This document shows, piece after piece, positions 27,087 to 35,858 of a stretch of DNA of 64,000 bases. The translations under genes were made by a program, and so were the position numbers. The DNA is from Rhodospirillales bacterium. GTDB lineage: Bacteria > Pseudomonadota > Alphaproteobacteria > Rhodospirillales > Shumkoniaceae. The stretch lies in the NCBI GenBank assembly GCA_028281785.1, contig JANQJG010000067.1, positions 20,309 through 84,308 of the forward strand, written 5' to 3'. The notes below the pieces were generated by a model that did not search any database, was not told the DNA's origin, and saw only the letters and a list, made by a program, of their open reading frames with translations. The number at the start of each line of letters is the position of its first letter. The stretch's first letter is position 1.

Positions 27087-28406
27087 TCAATTCCCCCGGA
27101 CCAGATTGGGCAGCCACATGGCGATCTCGGGGAAGAACAGCACCAGGAACATGCCGATGACCTGCAGGGCGATGAAAGGCAGGACACCCAGGAAGATTTC
27201 CTGCAATTCGACGTCCTCGGGCGCGACGCTCTTCAACCAGAACGCCGCCGGGCCGAAGGGCGGCGACAGGAAATAGATCTGCATGTTCATCACGAACAGC
27301 ACCCCGAACCACACCGGATCGAAGCCGAGATCGACAACCACCGGCGCGAAGATGGGCACCGTGATGAATACGATGGCGATCCACTCCATGAAGGTGCCGA
27401 GCAGCATCAGGATCAGCATCATGACGATGATGATGCCGAGCGGCGGCAGGTCGAGGCCGGTCAGGATCACCTTCATGAAGGTGGTGCCGCCGATCACGTT
27501 GTAGACGCCGACCAGGCTGACGGCGCCGAGGATCAGCCAGATGATCCGGCCCATCGTGTACATGGTCCGCTCGATGGCGTCGAGCAGCATGTCCCAGCTC
27601 AAATGCCGGCGGATCGCGGCCGTGACGATGGCCCCGAACACGCCCACGCCCGCCGCCTCGGTCACGGAGGCGATGCCGCCATAGATGCTGCCCATCACCC
27701 AGGTGATGAGCAGAAGCGGCAAGGCCAGGCCGCGCATCAGCTTGAGCTTGCCCATGAAAGACAGGTCCTGAAGCTCCGTCGGCGGCAGGGGCGCCAGATG
27801 CGGCTGCAGATTGCAGCGGATCAGGATGTAGGCGATGTACATGCTGGCATAGAGCGCCCCCGGCACGAAGCCGGCCAGGAACAGGTCGGTGATCGACACC
27901 CCGGCAGCGAAGCCGTAGACGATCATCACCACGCTGGGTGGAATGAGCGTCGCCAATATTCCGGCGGCGCAGATGGTCCCCATGGCCAGCTTGCGGTCAT
28001 AGCCGAGCCGCATCATCTGCGGCAGGGCGATCAAGCCGAGCATGACGATCTCGCCGCCGATCACGCCGGTCATCGCCGCCATGATCACCGACACCAGGAC
28101 CGTCTGCACGGCGACGCCGCCCCGGATGTTGCCGGAGATGATCGCCATGGCGTTGAACAGATCCTCGGCCACGCCCGACCGCTCCAGAATGCTCGCCATC
28201 AGCACGAACAGCGGCACCGCCACCAGCGGGTACTTGTGAAGGACGTCCATGACATTGGACGCGACGAGAAAGAGGCCGGGCTCGCCGAACTTGAGCAGGG
28301 TGATCCCGATGGACACGACCAGGGTCGTGACGCCCAGCGGCATGCCGGTCATCATCAGCAGCAGCAGCGCGACGACCATGAGGACCGTGATGGTTCCGAT
28401 GTCCAT
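27087..28406 (-). CDS. dctM: TRAP transporter large permease (DctM family)
   Basis: A 439-residue multi-pass membrane protein with family motifs GVIGGEIVMLGLIALPQMMR, AAGILATLIPPSVVMIVYG and, near the end, FLSPPFGPAAFWLKSVAPED. The last motif is the FGPAAFWLK variant common to TRAP clusters that carry mannitol- or chloroaromatic-like binding proteins. It is the channel subunit working with the DctQ four bases upstream. It shares only family-level similarity with the DctM at 5763. Confidence 0.94.
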   Translation of the reverse strand: MDIGTITVLMVVALLLLMMTGMPLGVTTLVVSIGITLLKFGEPGLFLVASNVMDVLHKYPLVAVPLFVLMASILERSGVAEDLFNAMAIISGNIRGGVAVQTVLVSVIMAAMTGVIGGEIVMLGLIALPQMMRLGYDRKLAMGTICAAGILATLIPPSVVMIVYGFAAGVSITDLFLAGFVPGALYASMYIAYILIRCNLQPHLAPLPPTELQDLSFMGKLKLMRGLALPLLLITWVMGSIYGGIASVTEAAGVGVFGAIVTAAIRRHLSWDMLLDAIERTMYTMGRIIWLILGAVSLVGVYNVIGGTTFMKVILTGLDLPPLGIIIVMMLILMLLGTFMEWIAIVFITVPIFAPVVVDLGFDPVWFGVLFVMNMQIYFLSPPFGPAAFWLKSVAPEDVELQEIFLGVLPFIALQVIGMFLVLFFPEIAMWLPNLVRGN

Positions 28407-28410
28407 GGCG

Positions 28411-28908
28411 CTACTTCCAGTGGCCGTAGGTCTTGAGATGCCGCGCGGTGTTCACCAGAAGCTGAACCACATAGATCGCCGCGCCGAGGAACAGGATGGT
28501 CTTGGCGATCATCGGTTCGGGCGAGTTGAACGCCGTTCCCGCGAGCTCATGCAGCCTGTAGGCCTCGACCATCATCGGCCACGCCGCGTAGGCCAGGGTC
28601 CCCAGGGCCAGCACCCCCACGACGTTGGAGAAGGTATCCAGCCACCATTGCACCGGCGCGGGCGAGAGCACATAGACGATGGTGATGGCGATGTGGCCTT
28701 TCTGCTGGGTCACGTACCCGACCGACATCATCCAGGCGGTCGCGCACAAAACCATCACCACCTCGAAGGCCCACATGGTGGGGGCGTGGAAGACATAGCG
28801 CATCACAACCTCGTAGAAGGTGATGCAGGCGAGCATGAAATAGAGCTGGCCGGCCGCCCGCCCGATGAAGGTCGTCACCGTGTCGACCGGCCTCAAAAAG
28901 GTTTCCAT
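28411..28908 (-). CDS. dctQ: TRAP transporter small permease (DctQ family)
   Basis: A 165-residue protein with four hydrophobic segments and the family-type polar turn VTQQKGHIAITIVY after the second. It associates with DctM. The gene lies between the binding-protein gene (110 bases upstream, containing a hairpin) and dctM (four-base gap), so expression of the two permease genes is tightly coupled. Start at ATG 28908, preceded by a GAGAGG-type site (AGAGGCGACCGCG). Confidence 0.9.
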   Translation of the reverse strand: METFLRPVDTVTTFIGRAAGQLYFMLACITFYEVVMRYVFHAPTMWAFEVVMVLCATAWMMSVGYVTQQKGHIAITIVYVLSPAPVQWWLDTFSNVVGVLALGTLAYAAWPMMVEAYRLHELAGTAFNSPEPMIAKTILFLGAAIYVVQLLVNTARHLKTYGHWK

Positions 28909-28962
28909 CGCGGTCGCCTCTCTTCCCCGTTCGATTGATTATGCGGCCAAGCAGCGGCGGAA

Positions 28963-28979
28963 ACGGGGGGTCTCCCCGT
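28963..28979 (-). terminator. Stem-loop between dctP and dctQ
   Basis: ACGGGG (28963-28968) and CCCCGT (28974-28979) pair perfectly around a five-base loop in the gap between the binding-protein and small-permease genes. No T-run follows. Confidence 0.4.
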
Positions 28980-29018
28980 CCCCGCGCATCACTTCGTCGT
29001 CGCGCGGACGGCGCGCCC

Positions 29019-30062
29019 CTACAGAAGGGCGAGCCTCTTCATGAACTCGATATGCGCGTTGTAGACCTTTTCCGCGAACGGGCTCTTCTTCGAGAAGTCG
29101 AGCCAAGCCTTCTCGGCGATCTTGCGCAGCTTCATGCGCTCTTCGTTGCTCCAGTCGATCACGGTCACGGGCTCGCCCTTGCCCGACTGGTCGAGCGCGA
29201 CCAGCTCCCGGTCCTTGGCCTCGGTGTAGTGGCGCTTCTTCATGTACATCCACTCCCACCAGGTATGCAGGGCGGATTGCAGCTCGGGGCCCATCTTGTC
29301 CCAGACCTTGCCATTGACGACGAAGGAATGGACGGCCTGCGAGTGAATGCCCGGCCAGATCGGATAGGGGGCGATCCGGTTATAGCCGTTGGTCCGGTTG
29401 TTGAAGTAGGAGCTGACGTCGGACCCATCGATCACGCCCTTGTCGAGGGCGGTCAGCGCTTCGCCGGTCGGCATGGCGACCGTCGAGGCGCCGGCCCGGC
29501 GGAACACTTCCGCCACCAGGCCTTCCGGCGCCCGCAGCTTCTTGCCCTTCAGGTCGGCCACGCCCTTGATCGGGACCTTCGAGACGAAGGCTTCACGGTT
29601 GTACGGGCCGGCGCCGACGACGTGGACGGCGCCCTTGCCGAAGACCATGTCATAGCCTTCCTGTGCCAGCTCCACGCCGGGACCCATGAAATAGAACATC
29701 TGCTCCTGGTCGGCATTGTTGTAACCAGCCACGAGGTTGCCGAGCAGCGCGAAACCCGGCTCGATGCCGGAATGGTATTCCATCGAGGTGATATGGCCGT
29801 CGAGGATGCCGGCCTTGATGGCCGGAACGGTCTCCTTGCGCGGAACCACCTGACCGTCGGAGAACCATTCGATGTTGAGCTTGCCGCCGGTCATGTTCTT
29901 GAGCGCGTCGGTCCATTCGCCTTTCTGAACGCGGAAAGTCTCGTCGCCCGCCCGGTCGCTGGTTTGGATTTTCAGGGTCACACCGTCGGCGAGAGCGGAG
30001 CCGACGCCAATTGCGGTGCCGATCGCGGCGGCCGCGAGTGCTTTCATCAAACGTTTCGTCAT
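29019..30062 (-). CDS. dctP: TRAP transporter solute-binding protein (DctP family)
   Basis: A 347-residue periplasmic binding protein. Start at ATG 30062 is set by AAAGGAGG five bases upstream; the longer frame to 30293 lacks this. Signal peptide: MTKRLMKALAAAAIGTAIG ending GSALA before DGVTLKIQTSD. The body carries family features such as KGVADLKGKKLRAPEGL and GEALTALDKGVIDGSDV. It belongs to the subgroup with lactate, pyruvate or other oxoacid ligands; the specific ligand is unknown. First gene of the leftward operon dctP-dctQ-dctM-small protein. Confidence 0.93.
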   Translation of the reverse strand: MTKRLMKALAAAAIGTAIGVGSALADGVTLKIQTSDRAGDETFRVQKGEWTDALKNMTGGKLNIEWFSDGQVVPRKETVPAIKAGILDGHITSMEYHSGIEPGFALLGNLVAGYNNADQEQMFYFMGPGVELAQEGYDMVFGKGAVHVVGAGPYNREAFVSKVPIKGVADLKGKKLRAPEGLVAEVFRRAGASTVAMPTGEALTALDKGVIDGSDVSSYFNNRTNGYNRIAPYPIWPGIHSQAVHSFVVNGKVWDKMGPELQSALHTWWEWMYMKKRHYTEAKDRELVALDQSGKGEPVTVIDWSNEERMKLRKIAEKAWLDFSKKSPFAEKVYNAHIEFMKRLALL

Positions 30063-30553
30063 GCCTGCCTCCTTTACCGTGCTCTTGTGCCCGAGCCCGG
30101 CCACCGGGCTCACCTTTCTTCGCGGATTGATTCTTCTGTTTTCGATCTCGAGACTCTCCCACCCTCCGGAAGTTGGAGGCCGGGCCAAATTATCGTGAAA
30201 GTTGTATATAAAATCGCTTTTGTCTCGAATAACGTCCACCCACCCACTTCGTTTCTTTGTTATCGAGAGGAATTTTGATCGAAATCCCACCATACGCCCG
30301 TCAAGGTGTCAACGCGGGACGCCCGTCGATCTCGCGACGGGATCATGCGCAACACTCCCAGGCCCTGGGACGATACGCCTCGCCAACAAAAATTGTCAAT
30401 AATTTTATCGACAGTTTCGGTGGCAGTTCAAGAAACTCACCGTCGCTGATCTGTCTCCAACTCATCTTTGAGCTTGCGTGAAGCCGTCCCGTGGCTTTTT
30501 CTGCGACCGCAACCAAGGCACTGTCGGATCTCGATACCGCGAAGACCGGGAAC
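30063..30553. promoter_or_regulatory. Divergent control region upstream of TRAP operon
   Basis: No gene is supported in these 491 bases. The part 30180-30440 is AT-rich. A near-perfect palindrome, TTGTATATAAAA (one change from TTGTATATACAA), lies at 30202-30213, about 140 bases before the dctP start. It resembles operators of GntR-type regulators that control many uptake operons, but no such regulator gene is in the window. This is a suggestion only. Confidence 0.4.
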
Positions 30554-30805
30554 ATGAAATACCTGCCGCTTATCGCCATACTCTTGCTTGCGGCCGTGGG
30601 TGCCACCTACTGGCACTACCGAAGCCTCGATCCCTGCGATTGGATGGCGATGGACAGTGCCGATCGATCCGGGTTGCCGCTGCCCATCGTTCGCGCCCGG
30701 ATCGCCGGAGAATTCCTGCTCAAGGGAATCACCGACCCCGCCCCCCTGGACTGTGTCGTCGAATGGTGGCATCTGCGCCAGGACAATCCGCCGCCGTCCC
30801 GGTAG
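30554..30805 (+). CDS. Small conserved membrane-anchored protein
   Basis: An 83-residue protein starting at ATG 30554. It begins with one membrane segment or uncleaved signal (MKYLPLIAILLLAAVGATYW) and continues HYRSLDPCDWMAMDSADRSG with a short C-terminal part containing CVVEWWHL. The two cysteines could form a disulfide in the periplasm. No domain is recognised. It stands alone between the TRAP promoter region and the sorbosone dehydrogenase-like gene. An in-frame ATG at 30491 is less likely because it would bury the hydrophobic segment. Confidence 0.65.
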   Translation: MKYLPLIAILLLAAVGATYWHYRSLDPCDWMAMDSADRSGLPLPIVRARIAGEFLLKGITDPAPLDCVVEWWHLRQDNPPPSR

Positions 30806-30924
30806 ATCGTTGAACCAATCATTCGTTCAGACCCGGCTGTTGCGCCGATGCCGGGCAATCTCCATGTGTCTTCGCGGTGCCGGCCGTGACAGCGCGGCCG
30901 GCGGCGATGCGTGGAGGGGTGACA

Positions 30925-32292
30925 ATGTCGATGCTGGGCAAGAAAGGGCTGCCCGTGCTGCGGCACTGGGGCCTTTGGATGTCGATAGGGGTTCTTGGGT
31001 CGGCGGTGGGATTGGCGTTGGCGGCCGTGCCCGTCGCGGCGCAGCAGCCAGCCTTCGAACGTGACGCGGACTCGGTGATCGACCCCGATACGGGTGTCCG
31101 TCTGCCACCGGGTTTCCGCGCGACCGTCTTTGCCGATGGGCTGGGTCGGGCCAGACATCTGGTCGTGCGCGACAATGGCGACGTTTACGTCCGCTTGCGC
31201 GAGGCAAGGGAAGGCGGCGGCATCGTCGCGCTGCGCGATACGAACGCCGACGGCCGGGCCGACGAGGTTCAACATTTCGGCGGCAGCGGAGCCGGGGACG
31301 AAAGCGTCGGCGCAGGTACCGGCATCGACATCCATGCCGGCCATCTCTATGTCTCCAGTAACGACGCCATCTACCGCTACCCGCTGGCGGACAACGTCTT
31401 GGTGCCGGAGGGCGAGCCCAAGATTATCGCCGAGGGATTTCCCCAGCAGCGTCAACACGCCTCCAAGGCCTTTGCGTTCGACGACGAGGGACGGCTCTAC
31501 GTCAATGTCGGCGCGCCAAGCAATGCCTGCATGCGGCAGACCCGCACCGCCGGCTCGCCGGGGCAGCAACCTTGCAGGCAGTTGGAGCGCCAGGCCGGCA
31601 TCTGGCGGTTCGACGCCGAACGCGTCGGCCAGTCCCAGCGCGGTAGCGGCAAGCGGTTCGTGACCGGCGTGCGCAATATCGTGGCCCTGGACTGGAACCC
31701 CGGGAGTCGCGAGTTGTTCTTCGTGCAGCATGGCCGCGATCAATTGCAGGAGTTCTTTCCCACGCTTTACTCGGCGGAGCAAAACGCCGAACTGCCGGCC
31801 GAGGAGCTTCATGTCGCCCGCGAGGGTGCCGACTATGGCTGGCCCTATACCTATTACGATCCGATCGCCAAATCGCGGATGGTCGCGCCGGAATATGGCG
31901 GCGACGGCAAAACGCCGGCCAAGGCCGGCAAATACGAGGAGCCGATACTGGCCTTTCCGGGTCACTGGGGTCCCAATGACCTTCTCTTCTACACGGGCGA
32001 TCAGTTCCCCGCGGCCTTTCAAGGTGGGGCCTTTATCGCCTTCCACGGCTCCTGGAATCGGTCACCGCTGCCTCAGGCGGGCTTCAATGTCGTTTTCGTT
32101 CCGTTCGAGGGAAACCGGCCGCGCGGCGATTGGTATGTCTTCGCGGACGGGTTCGCGGGCGCCGAGCCTCCCGCCGACCCGCGCGAGGCCCCTCGCCGTC
32201 CCATGGGGCTTGCCGTGGGTCCCGACGGCGGCCTTTTTGTCTCGGATTCGATTCAGGGCCGTATCTGGCGAATCGGCCATGATGGCGGCTGA
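30925..32292 (+). CDS. PQQ-dependent sugar dehydrogenase (sorbosone dehydrogenase-like)
   Basis: About 455 residues. A signal anchor (LGSAVGLALAAVPVAAQQ) is followed by a beta-propeller of the glucose/sorbosone dehydrogenase type: LPPGFRATVFADGLGRARHL, then NVGAPSNACM, GVRNIVALDWNPGSRELFF and HGSWNRSPL. Soluble members use PQQ to oxidise aldoses or sorbosone in the periplasm. GGAGGGG five bases before ATG 30925 decides the start against the GTG at 30877. The C-terminus ends SDSIQGRIWRI, usual for the family. Confidence 0.88.
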   Translation: MSMLGKKGLPVLRHWGLWMSIGVLGSAVGLALAAVPVAAQQPAFERDADSVIDPDTGVRLPPGFRATVFADGLGRARHLVVRDNGDVYVRLREAREGGGIVALRDTNADGRADEVQHFGGSGAGDESVGAGTGIDIHAGHLYVSSNDAIYRYPLADNVLVPEGEPKIIAEGFPQQRQHASKAFAFDDEGRLYVNVGAPSNACMRQTRTAGSPGQQPCRQLERQAGIWRFDAERVGQSQRGSGKRFVTGVRNIVALDWNPGSRELFFVQHGRDQLQEFFPTLYSAEQNAELPAEELHVAREGADYGWPYTYYDPIAKSRMVAPEYGGDGKTPAKAGKYEEPILAFPGHWGPNDLLFYTGDQFPAAFQGGAFIAFHGSWNRSPLPQAGFNVVFVPFEGNRPRGDWYVFADGFAGAEPPADPREAPRRPMGLAVGPDGGLFVSDSIQGRIWRIGHDGG

Positions 32293-32342
32293 AGAATCCG
32301 GTCAGGGCATAGATCCGGCAGCGGAAAGAGGGGGACCAAGTC

Positions 32343-32924
32343 ATGGCGCTGAAGTTCGTCAGCCTGTACGGATCGGTGCGATCCGACCGCCAGGGCATCA
32401 AGCTCGCGCGATTCCTGAATACGCAGGTCAAGTCGCGCGGTCACGAACTGGACTTCGTCGACGCCCTGGAGTATCGGCTGCCCCTGCTCGACCGGATGTA
32501 CAAGGAGTATCCGAAGGGCGAGGCGCCGGCCCCGCTGGAGGAACTCGCTGAGACGATTCGAGGCGCCGACGGCTTCCTCATTGTCAGCGGCGAGTACAAT
32601 CATGGTATCCCGCCGGCCCTCAAGAACCTGCTCGACCACTTTCTCGAGGAGTGGTTCTTCCGGCCCTCGGCCATCGCCTGCTATTCGGCGGGCTCGTTCG
32701 GCGGTGTGCGGGCCGCGGTGCAGCTCCGGGCGACGCTGGCCGAGCTCGGCATGCCGAGCATCTCCTCGATCTTCGCCGTGCCCAAGGTACAGAACGCCTT
32801 CGAGGAGGACGGCACGCCGCAGGATCCGGCCTGGGAGCGTCGCGTCGGACGTTTCCTGACGGAGTTCGAGTGGTGGGCCCAGGCCCTGGCCGATGCCCGC
32901 CGCAACAGGGGCGTGCCCTATTAG
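32343..32924 (+). CDS. NADPH-dependent FMN reductase family protein
   Basis: A 193-residue flavodoxin-like protein. LYGSVRSDRQGIKLARFL provides the phosphate-binding loop for FMN, and SGEYNHGIPPALKNLLDHF is the hallmark of the NADPH-dependent FMN reductase family, which includes azoreductase and chromate reductase-like enzymes. It follows the dehydrogenase-like gene by 50 bases with AAAGAGGGGG in the gap, so co-transcription is plausible. Physiological electron acceptor unknown. Confidence 0.88.
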   Translation: MALKFVSLYGSVRSDRQGIKLARFLNTQVKSRGHELDFVDALEYRLPLLDRMYKEYPKGEAPAPLEELAETIRGADGFLIVSGEYNHGIPPALKNLLDHFLEEWFFRPSAIACYSAGSFGGVRAAVQLRATLAELGMPSISSIFAVPKVQNAFEEDGTPQDPAWERRVGRFLTEFEWWAQALADARRNRGVPY

Positions 32925-33010
32925 AGCATTATGTGATGAGGTATATGCGCCTGCGCCGGAGCGATTTTGCGTGCCGGGCAGCAGACGGGCGCGGCGCACT
33001 TGTTGGCAGG

Positions 33011-33592
33011 TCAGGACAACTGATGAGCAGATACTCGGAAGACGCCTTTAATGCATTCGGGGTTACATACACAGATCTGAATGTGAGTTTTGGCGTAGAA
33101 TCCAGACCCTTTGTAGATCGGAGCGCCCTCCAGAAATATGCCCCGGACCGAATCAACAGGCATCTCACCAGCTTCCTTCCTGATGTCATGCAACAGCCTG
33201 ATCACGGCGCAATCAAGGTTGCGCCTGAGCGTGTCCGGGCTGTTCTCGGGAAGCGGGTATCCAGCTTTCTTCGTGATTTCAACGAGCCGTTGATGGGCAC
33301 TACGAACATGCTGCACGCCGGCCGACGTCGTTAAATCAAGACAGCGTCCCAAATCTATAACGGCACCAACTACCGCAGGATTGGTGATTCTGGGACCGCG
33401 ACCCAAGTCTTTCAGCTCCCGCGCAAATTCGATACCTCGTATTGGGTTGGCTTCCCAAAAATAAATCCCTGGCCCAAGCCAATCATAATCATTTTGACTC
33501 GGCCTGAAGTCCGACCCGGACAACAGCTTCTCCGCGACGGCGGCATCACAGCCGTGGTAACCCAGGACAAATGATGAGGAAAGTTTGTGCAA
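33011..33592 (-). CDS. Putative ADP-ribosyltransferase-fold protein (toxin-like)
   Basis: A 193-residue protein with the layout of a PARP-like fold: GYHGCD (H13), WLGPGIYFWE (Y44) and a late glutamate in RGIFLEGAPI (E154), followed by a THIQICVCN strand. An H-Y-E triad of this kind transfers ADP-ribose from NAD; this is inferred from motif positions, not from a certain family match. The only upstream start is a TTG at 33592, with no clear ribosome site. It is one codon after the stop of a small basic gene in the same frame, so translation is probably coupled. Base composition is lower in GC than the neighbours, suggesting transfer. Confidence 0.7.
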   Translation of the reverse strand: MHKLSSSFVLGYHGCDAAVAEKLLSGSDFRPSQNDYDWLGPGIYFWEANPIRGIEFARELKDLGRGPRITNPAVVGAVIDLGRCLDLTTSAGVQHVRSAHQRLVEITKKAGYPLPENSPDTLRRNLDCAVIRLLHDIRKEAGEMPVDSVRGIFLEGAPIYKGSGFYAKTHIQICVCNPECIKGVFRVSAHQLS

Positions 33593-33595
33593 GCG

Positions 33596-33796
33596 TTAGT
33601 CGTATTTTTTGGACAGACGCCCAGTAGGAGTATGGATTCCCAGAGAAACTAGTTTTGACTGCGCTTTTTCTTTCGAAGAAGTTGCCTTTTTTGTATAATC
33701 TTTTGCTGACTTCTTGAAATTATTGGCATCCCTTTGAGTAAGAACGGATGATGCAGAAGACCCTGTCGCCCTTTTACCAATCTGTGCTTTCACCAT
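33596..33796 (-). CDS. Small basic protein paired with the ART-like gene (antitoxin candidate)
   Basis: A 66-residue protein very rich in lysine and serine (TKKATSSKEKAQSKL), ending in LVSLGIHTPTGRLSKKYD, a pattern seen in small proteins next to toxin-like genes. GAGGTGAG just before the ATG gives strong translation. It is first in a two-gene unit with the ART-like gene, has its own promoter and operator-like palindrome, and lies in AT-rich DNA. It may be an antitoxin or a nucleic-acid-binding partner; neither is proved. Confidence 0.65.
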   Translation of the reverse strand: MVKAQIGKRATGSSASSVLTQRDANNFKKSAKDYTKKATSSKEKAQSKLVSLGIHTPTGRLSKKYD

Positions 33797-33814
33797 TTCT
33801 CACCTCTTCTTGTG

Positions 33815-33829
33815 GATCCGCCTCGGATC
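33815..33829. promoter_or_regulatory. Operator-like palindrome GATCCG-CCT-CGGATC
   Basis: A perfect inverted repeat with three-base centre lies where transcription of the leftward two-gene unit should begin, about 20 bases before its first ATG. The position fits autorepression of a toxin-antitoxin-type operon. Confidence 0.55.
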
Positions 33830-33835
33830 ATCATT

Positions 33836-33863
33836 GATATATTCTCTCTTCATCCGCTGTCAA
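33836..33863 (-). promoter_or_regulatory. Sigma70-like promoter of the ART-like module
   Basis: On the reverse strand a perfect TTGACA (33858-33863) is separated by 16 bases from TATATC (33836-33841). Transcription would begin inside or next to the palindrome at 33815-33829. Confidence 0.6.
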
Positions 33864-34075
33864 AGTCCACCTTCAATCACCCGAGATCGCCTGCGCCCGC
33901 CGGCCCTTTCCCTGGATCATGGGCGGCCACCATGGTAGTCTGATCCGGCGTATCAGGGCGCATTCCGTCCACGGGCAGGGACACTCCCACCTGAACTCTC
34001 TGGTTCTTACTTTCAGGACGACCCTCTTTCCGCCCGTTTCGTGGACACCGGGCTCACTTTGAAAGAAGGTCCGTC

Positions 34076-35617
34076 ATGACGCCGCCCTCCCCCGACGCGA
34101 CGCGCCTCATCCGTCCCCTCCCGGCCAAGCCCAATCTCGAGAAGCAGAGGAAGCTCGCCAAGGCTCTGATGCGCGCCTATTGCCGCGGCGAGGCGGAGGC
34201 GACGGATCGGGTACAGGCCCTCCATCCCGATCCGCCGCCGCCCAGCGAATTCGTCCTTGGCGACGCCCAGCTCGTGATCGCCCGCAGCCATGGCTTCCCC
34301 AGCTGGCCCAAGCTGAAGAGGAAGATCGATTCGCTCACCAGGTCGCCCATCGACCGGTTTGTCGACGCGGTCAAGGCCGGCGATACGGACGGCCTGCGCC
34401 AGCTTCTGGAGACCCACCCGGATCTCGCGGCGCGGATCAACGACCCCCTGTTCGATTTCGGGCGGACCGCCGTCCATGCCGCACGCGACAATTTGTCGAT
34501 GCTCGACCTTCTCCTGTCCCACGGCGCCGACATCAACGCAAAGAGCGCCTGGGAGAAGGGCGGGTTCGGGATCCTCGAGGATGTCGCCCTCGAACGGGCC
34601 GGGCCGCTCATCGCCCGCGGCGCCGTCGTCGATGTCTGGGCCGCCGCCCATCTCGGCATGATCGATCGGCTCGGGGAGCTCATCGCGTCCGATCCTGCGC
34701 TCGTCAACGCCAAGGGCGGTGACGGCAAGCGGCCGCTCCACTTCGCGCGCACGGTCGAGATCGCCGCGTTCCTTCTCGACAACGGCGCGGAGATCGACGC
34801 GCGGGACGACGATCACGACGCAACCCCGGCGCAGCACCTCCTCGGCGATCGGCCCGATGTCTGCCGATTCCTGATCTCCCGGGGCGCGCGCACGGACCTG
34901 CTGATGGCCGCGGCGCTCGGCGAGACAGAGCTCGTCCGCCGACACCTGGAGGAGGATTCCGGCTCGATTCGCATCCGGGTCAACCAGGAGTGGTTCCCGA
35001 TGATCGACACCGCCGAGAACGGCGGCCATATCTACCAATGGAGCCTAGGCTTCCATCTTTCCGCCTTTCAGGTCGCGCGCAAATTCGGCCACGGACATGT
35101 CCTCGAACTACTTTTCGACCATGCTCCACCGGTCGAGCGCCTGCTCGACGCGTTGGCGCTGGGCGACCTCGCGGCCGCCGACACCCTCCTCGCCGAGAAC
35201 CCGGAACTCATCCAGTCCGCCGACCATCAAACCTTGCGGCAGATTGCCGACGCCGCGCGAAACAACGATATGCGCGCGTTTCGGGCGATGCTGACCCTTG
35301 GCTTCCCGGTAGACGCACGGTCGCAGCATGGGGCGACACCGCTCCACTGGGCCGCCTTTCATGGCAATCCGGAGATGATGGTCGAGCTGCTGAACCGCGA
35401 TTCGCCCCTGGAGTCGCGCGATCGGGACTATGACTCCACCGCCGTGGGTTGGACGATCCACGGCGCTGCCCATGGCTGGTCCGGTATCTCGACGGGCCGG
35501 CATGCGGAATGCCTGGAACTGCTTCTCAATGCCGGCGCCCGTTTCGACGAGTCGGAGTTCCCGACCGGCCACGACGCGCTCGACAAAGTGCTCCGTGAAC
35601 GGCTCTTCGGGCGTTGA
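34076..35617 (+). CDS. Ankyrin-repeat protein
   Basis: A 513-residue protein. The first ~90 residues are charged and helical (LEKQRKLAKALMRAYCRGEA; FVLGDAQLVIARSHGFPSWP). Ankyrin repeats follow: FGRTAVHAARDNLSMLDLLL, KRPLHFARTVEIAAFLLDNG and GATPLHWAAFHGNPEMMVEL are clear units. It probably mediates protein-protein binding in the cytoplasm; there is no signal peptide. The helical opening plus SHGFPSWPKLK resembles a module seen in other bacterial ankyrin proteins. AGAAGG precedes the ATG. Function unknown. Confidence 0.82.
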   Translation: MTPPSPDATRLIRPLPAKPNLEKQRKLAKALMRAYCRGEAEATDRVQALHPDPPPPSEFVLGDAQLVIARSHGFPSWPKLKRKIDSLTRSPIDRFVDAVKAGDTDGLRQLLETHPDLAARINDPLFDFGRTAVHAARDNLSMLDLLLSHGADINAKSAWEKGGFGILEDVALERAGPLIARGAVVDVWAAAHLGMIDRLGELIASDPALVNAKGGDGKRPLHFARTVEIAAFLLDNGAEIDARDDDHDATPAQHLLGDRPDVCRFLISRGARTDLLMAAALGETELVRRHLEEDSGSIRIRVNQEWFPMIDTAENGGHIYQWSLGFHLSAFQVARKFGHGHVLELLFDHAPPVERLLDALALGDLAAADTLLAENPELIQSADHQTLRQIADAARNNDMRAFRAMLTLGFPVDARSQHGATPLHWAAFHGNPEMMVELLNRDSPLESRDRDYDSTAVGWTIHGAAHGWSGISTGRHAECLELLLNAGARFDESEFPTGHDALDKVLRERLFGR

Positions 35618-35858
35618 CACCTGCCCCCACCAAGGCCGTATACCGTTAGGAGCCGGCGCCGAACCGCGTGCAGAACCAGCCTTGGTCATCCCGTTAACCG
35701 GGAGATAATGAAATCCGGGCTAATCTTCAGGGTCGCGCGGCGGCGAGGACCTGCGGTTGACCGTTGCCGGCGCGATCGTTTGCGATCCATAACTGTCTCC
35801 GCCGATGCGCCGCCGTGGTCCGGACCGAACATCGGCAAAGGGGACGAAGGATCCCGTC

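Noticed and set aside
32651..33334. Forward frame covering the end of the FMN reductase gene and antisense to the ART-like gene
   Set aside because: The reverse-strand frame has a recognisable motif set and an upstream promoter; this forward frame has neither.
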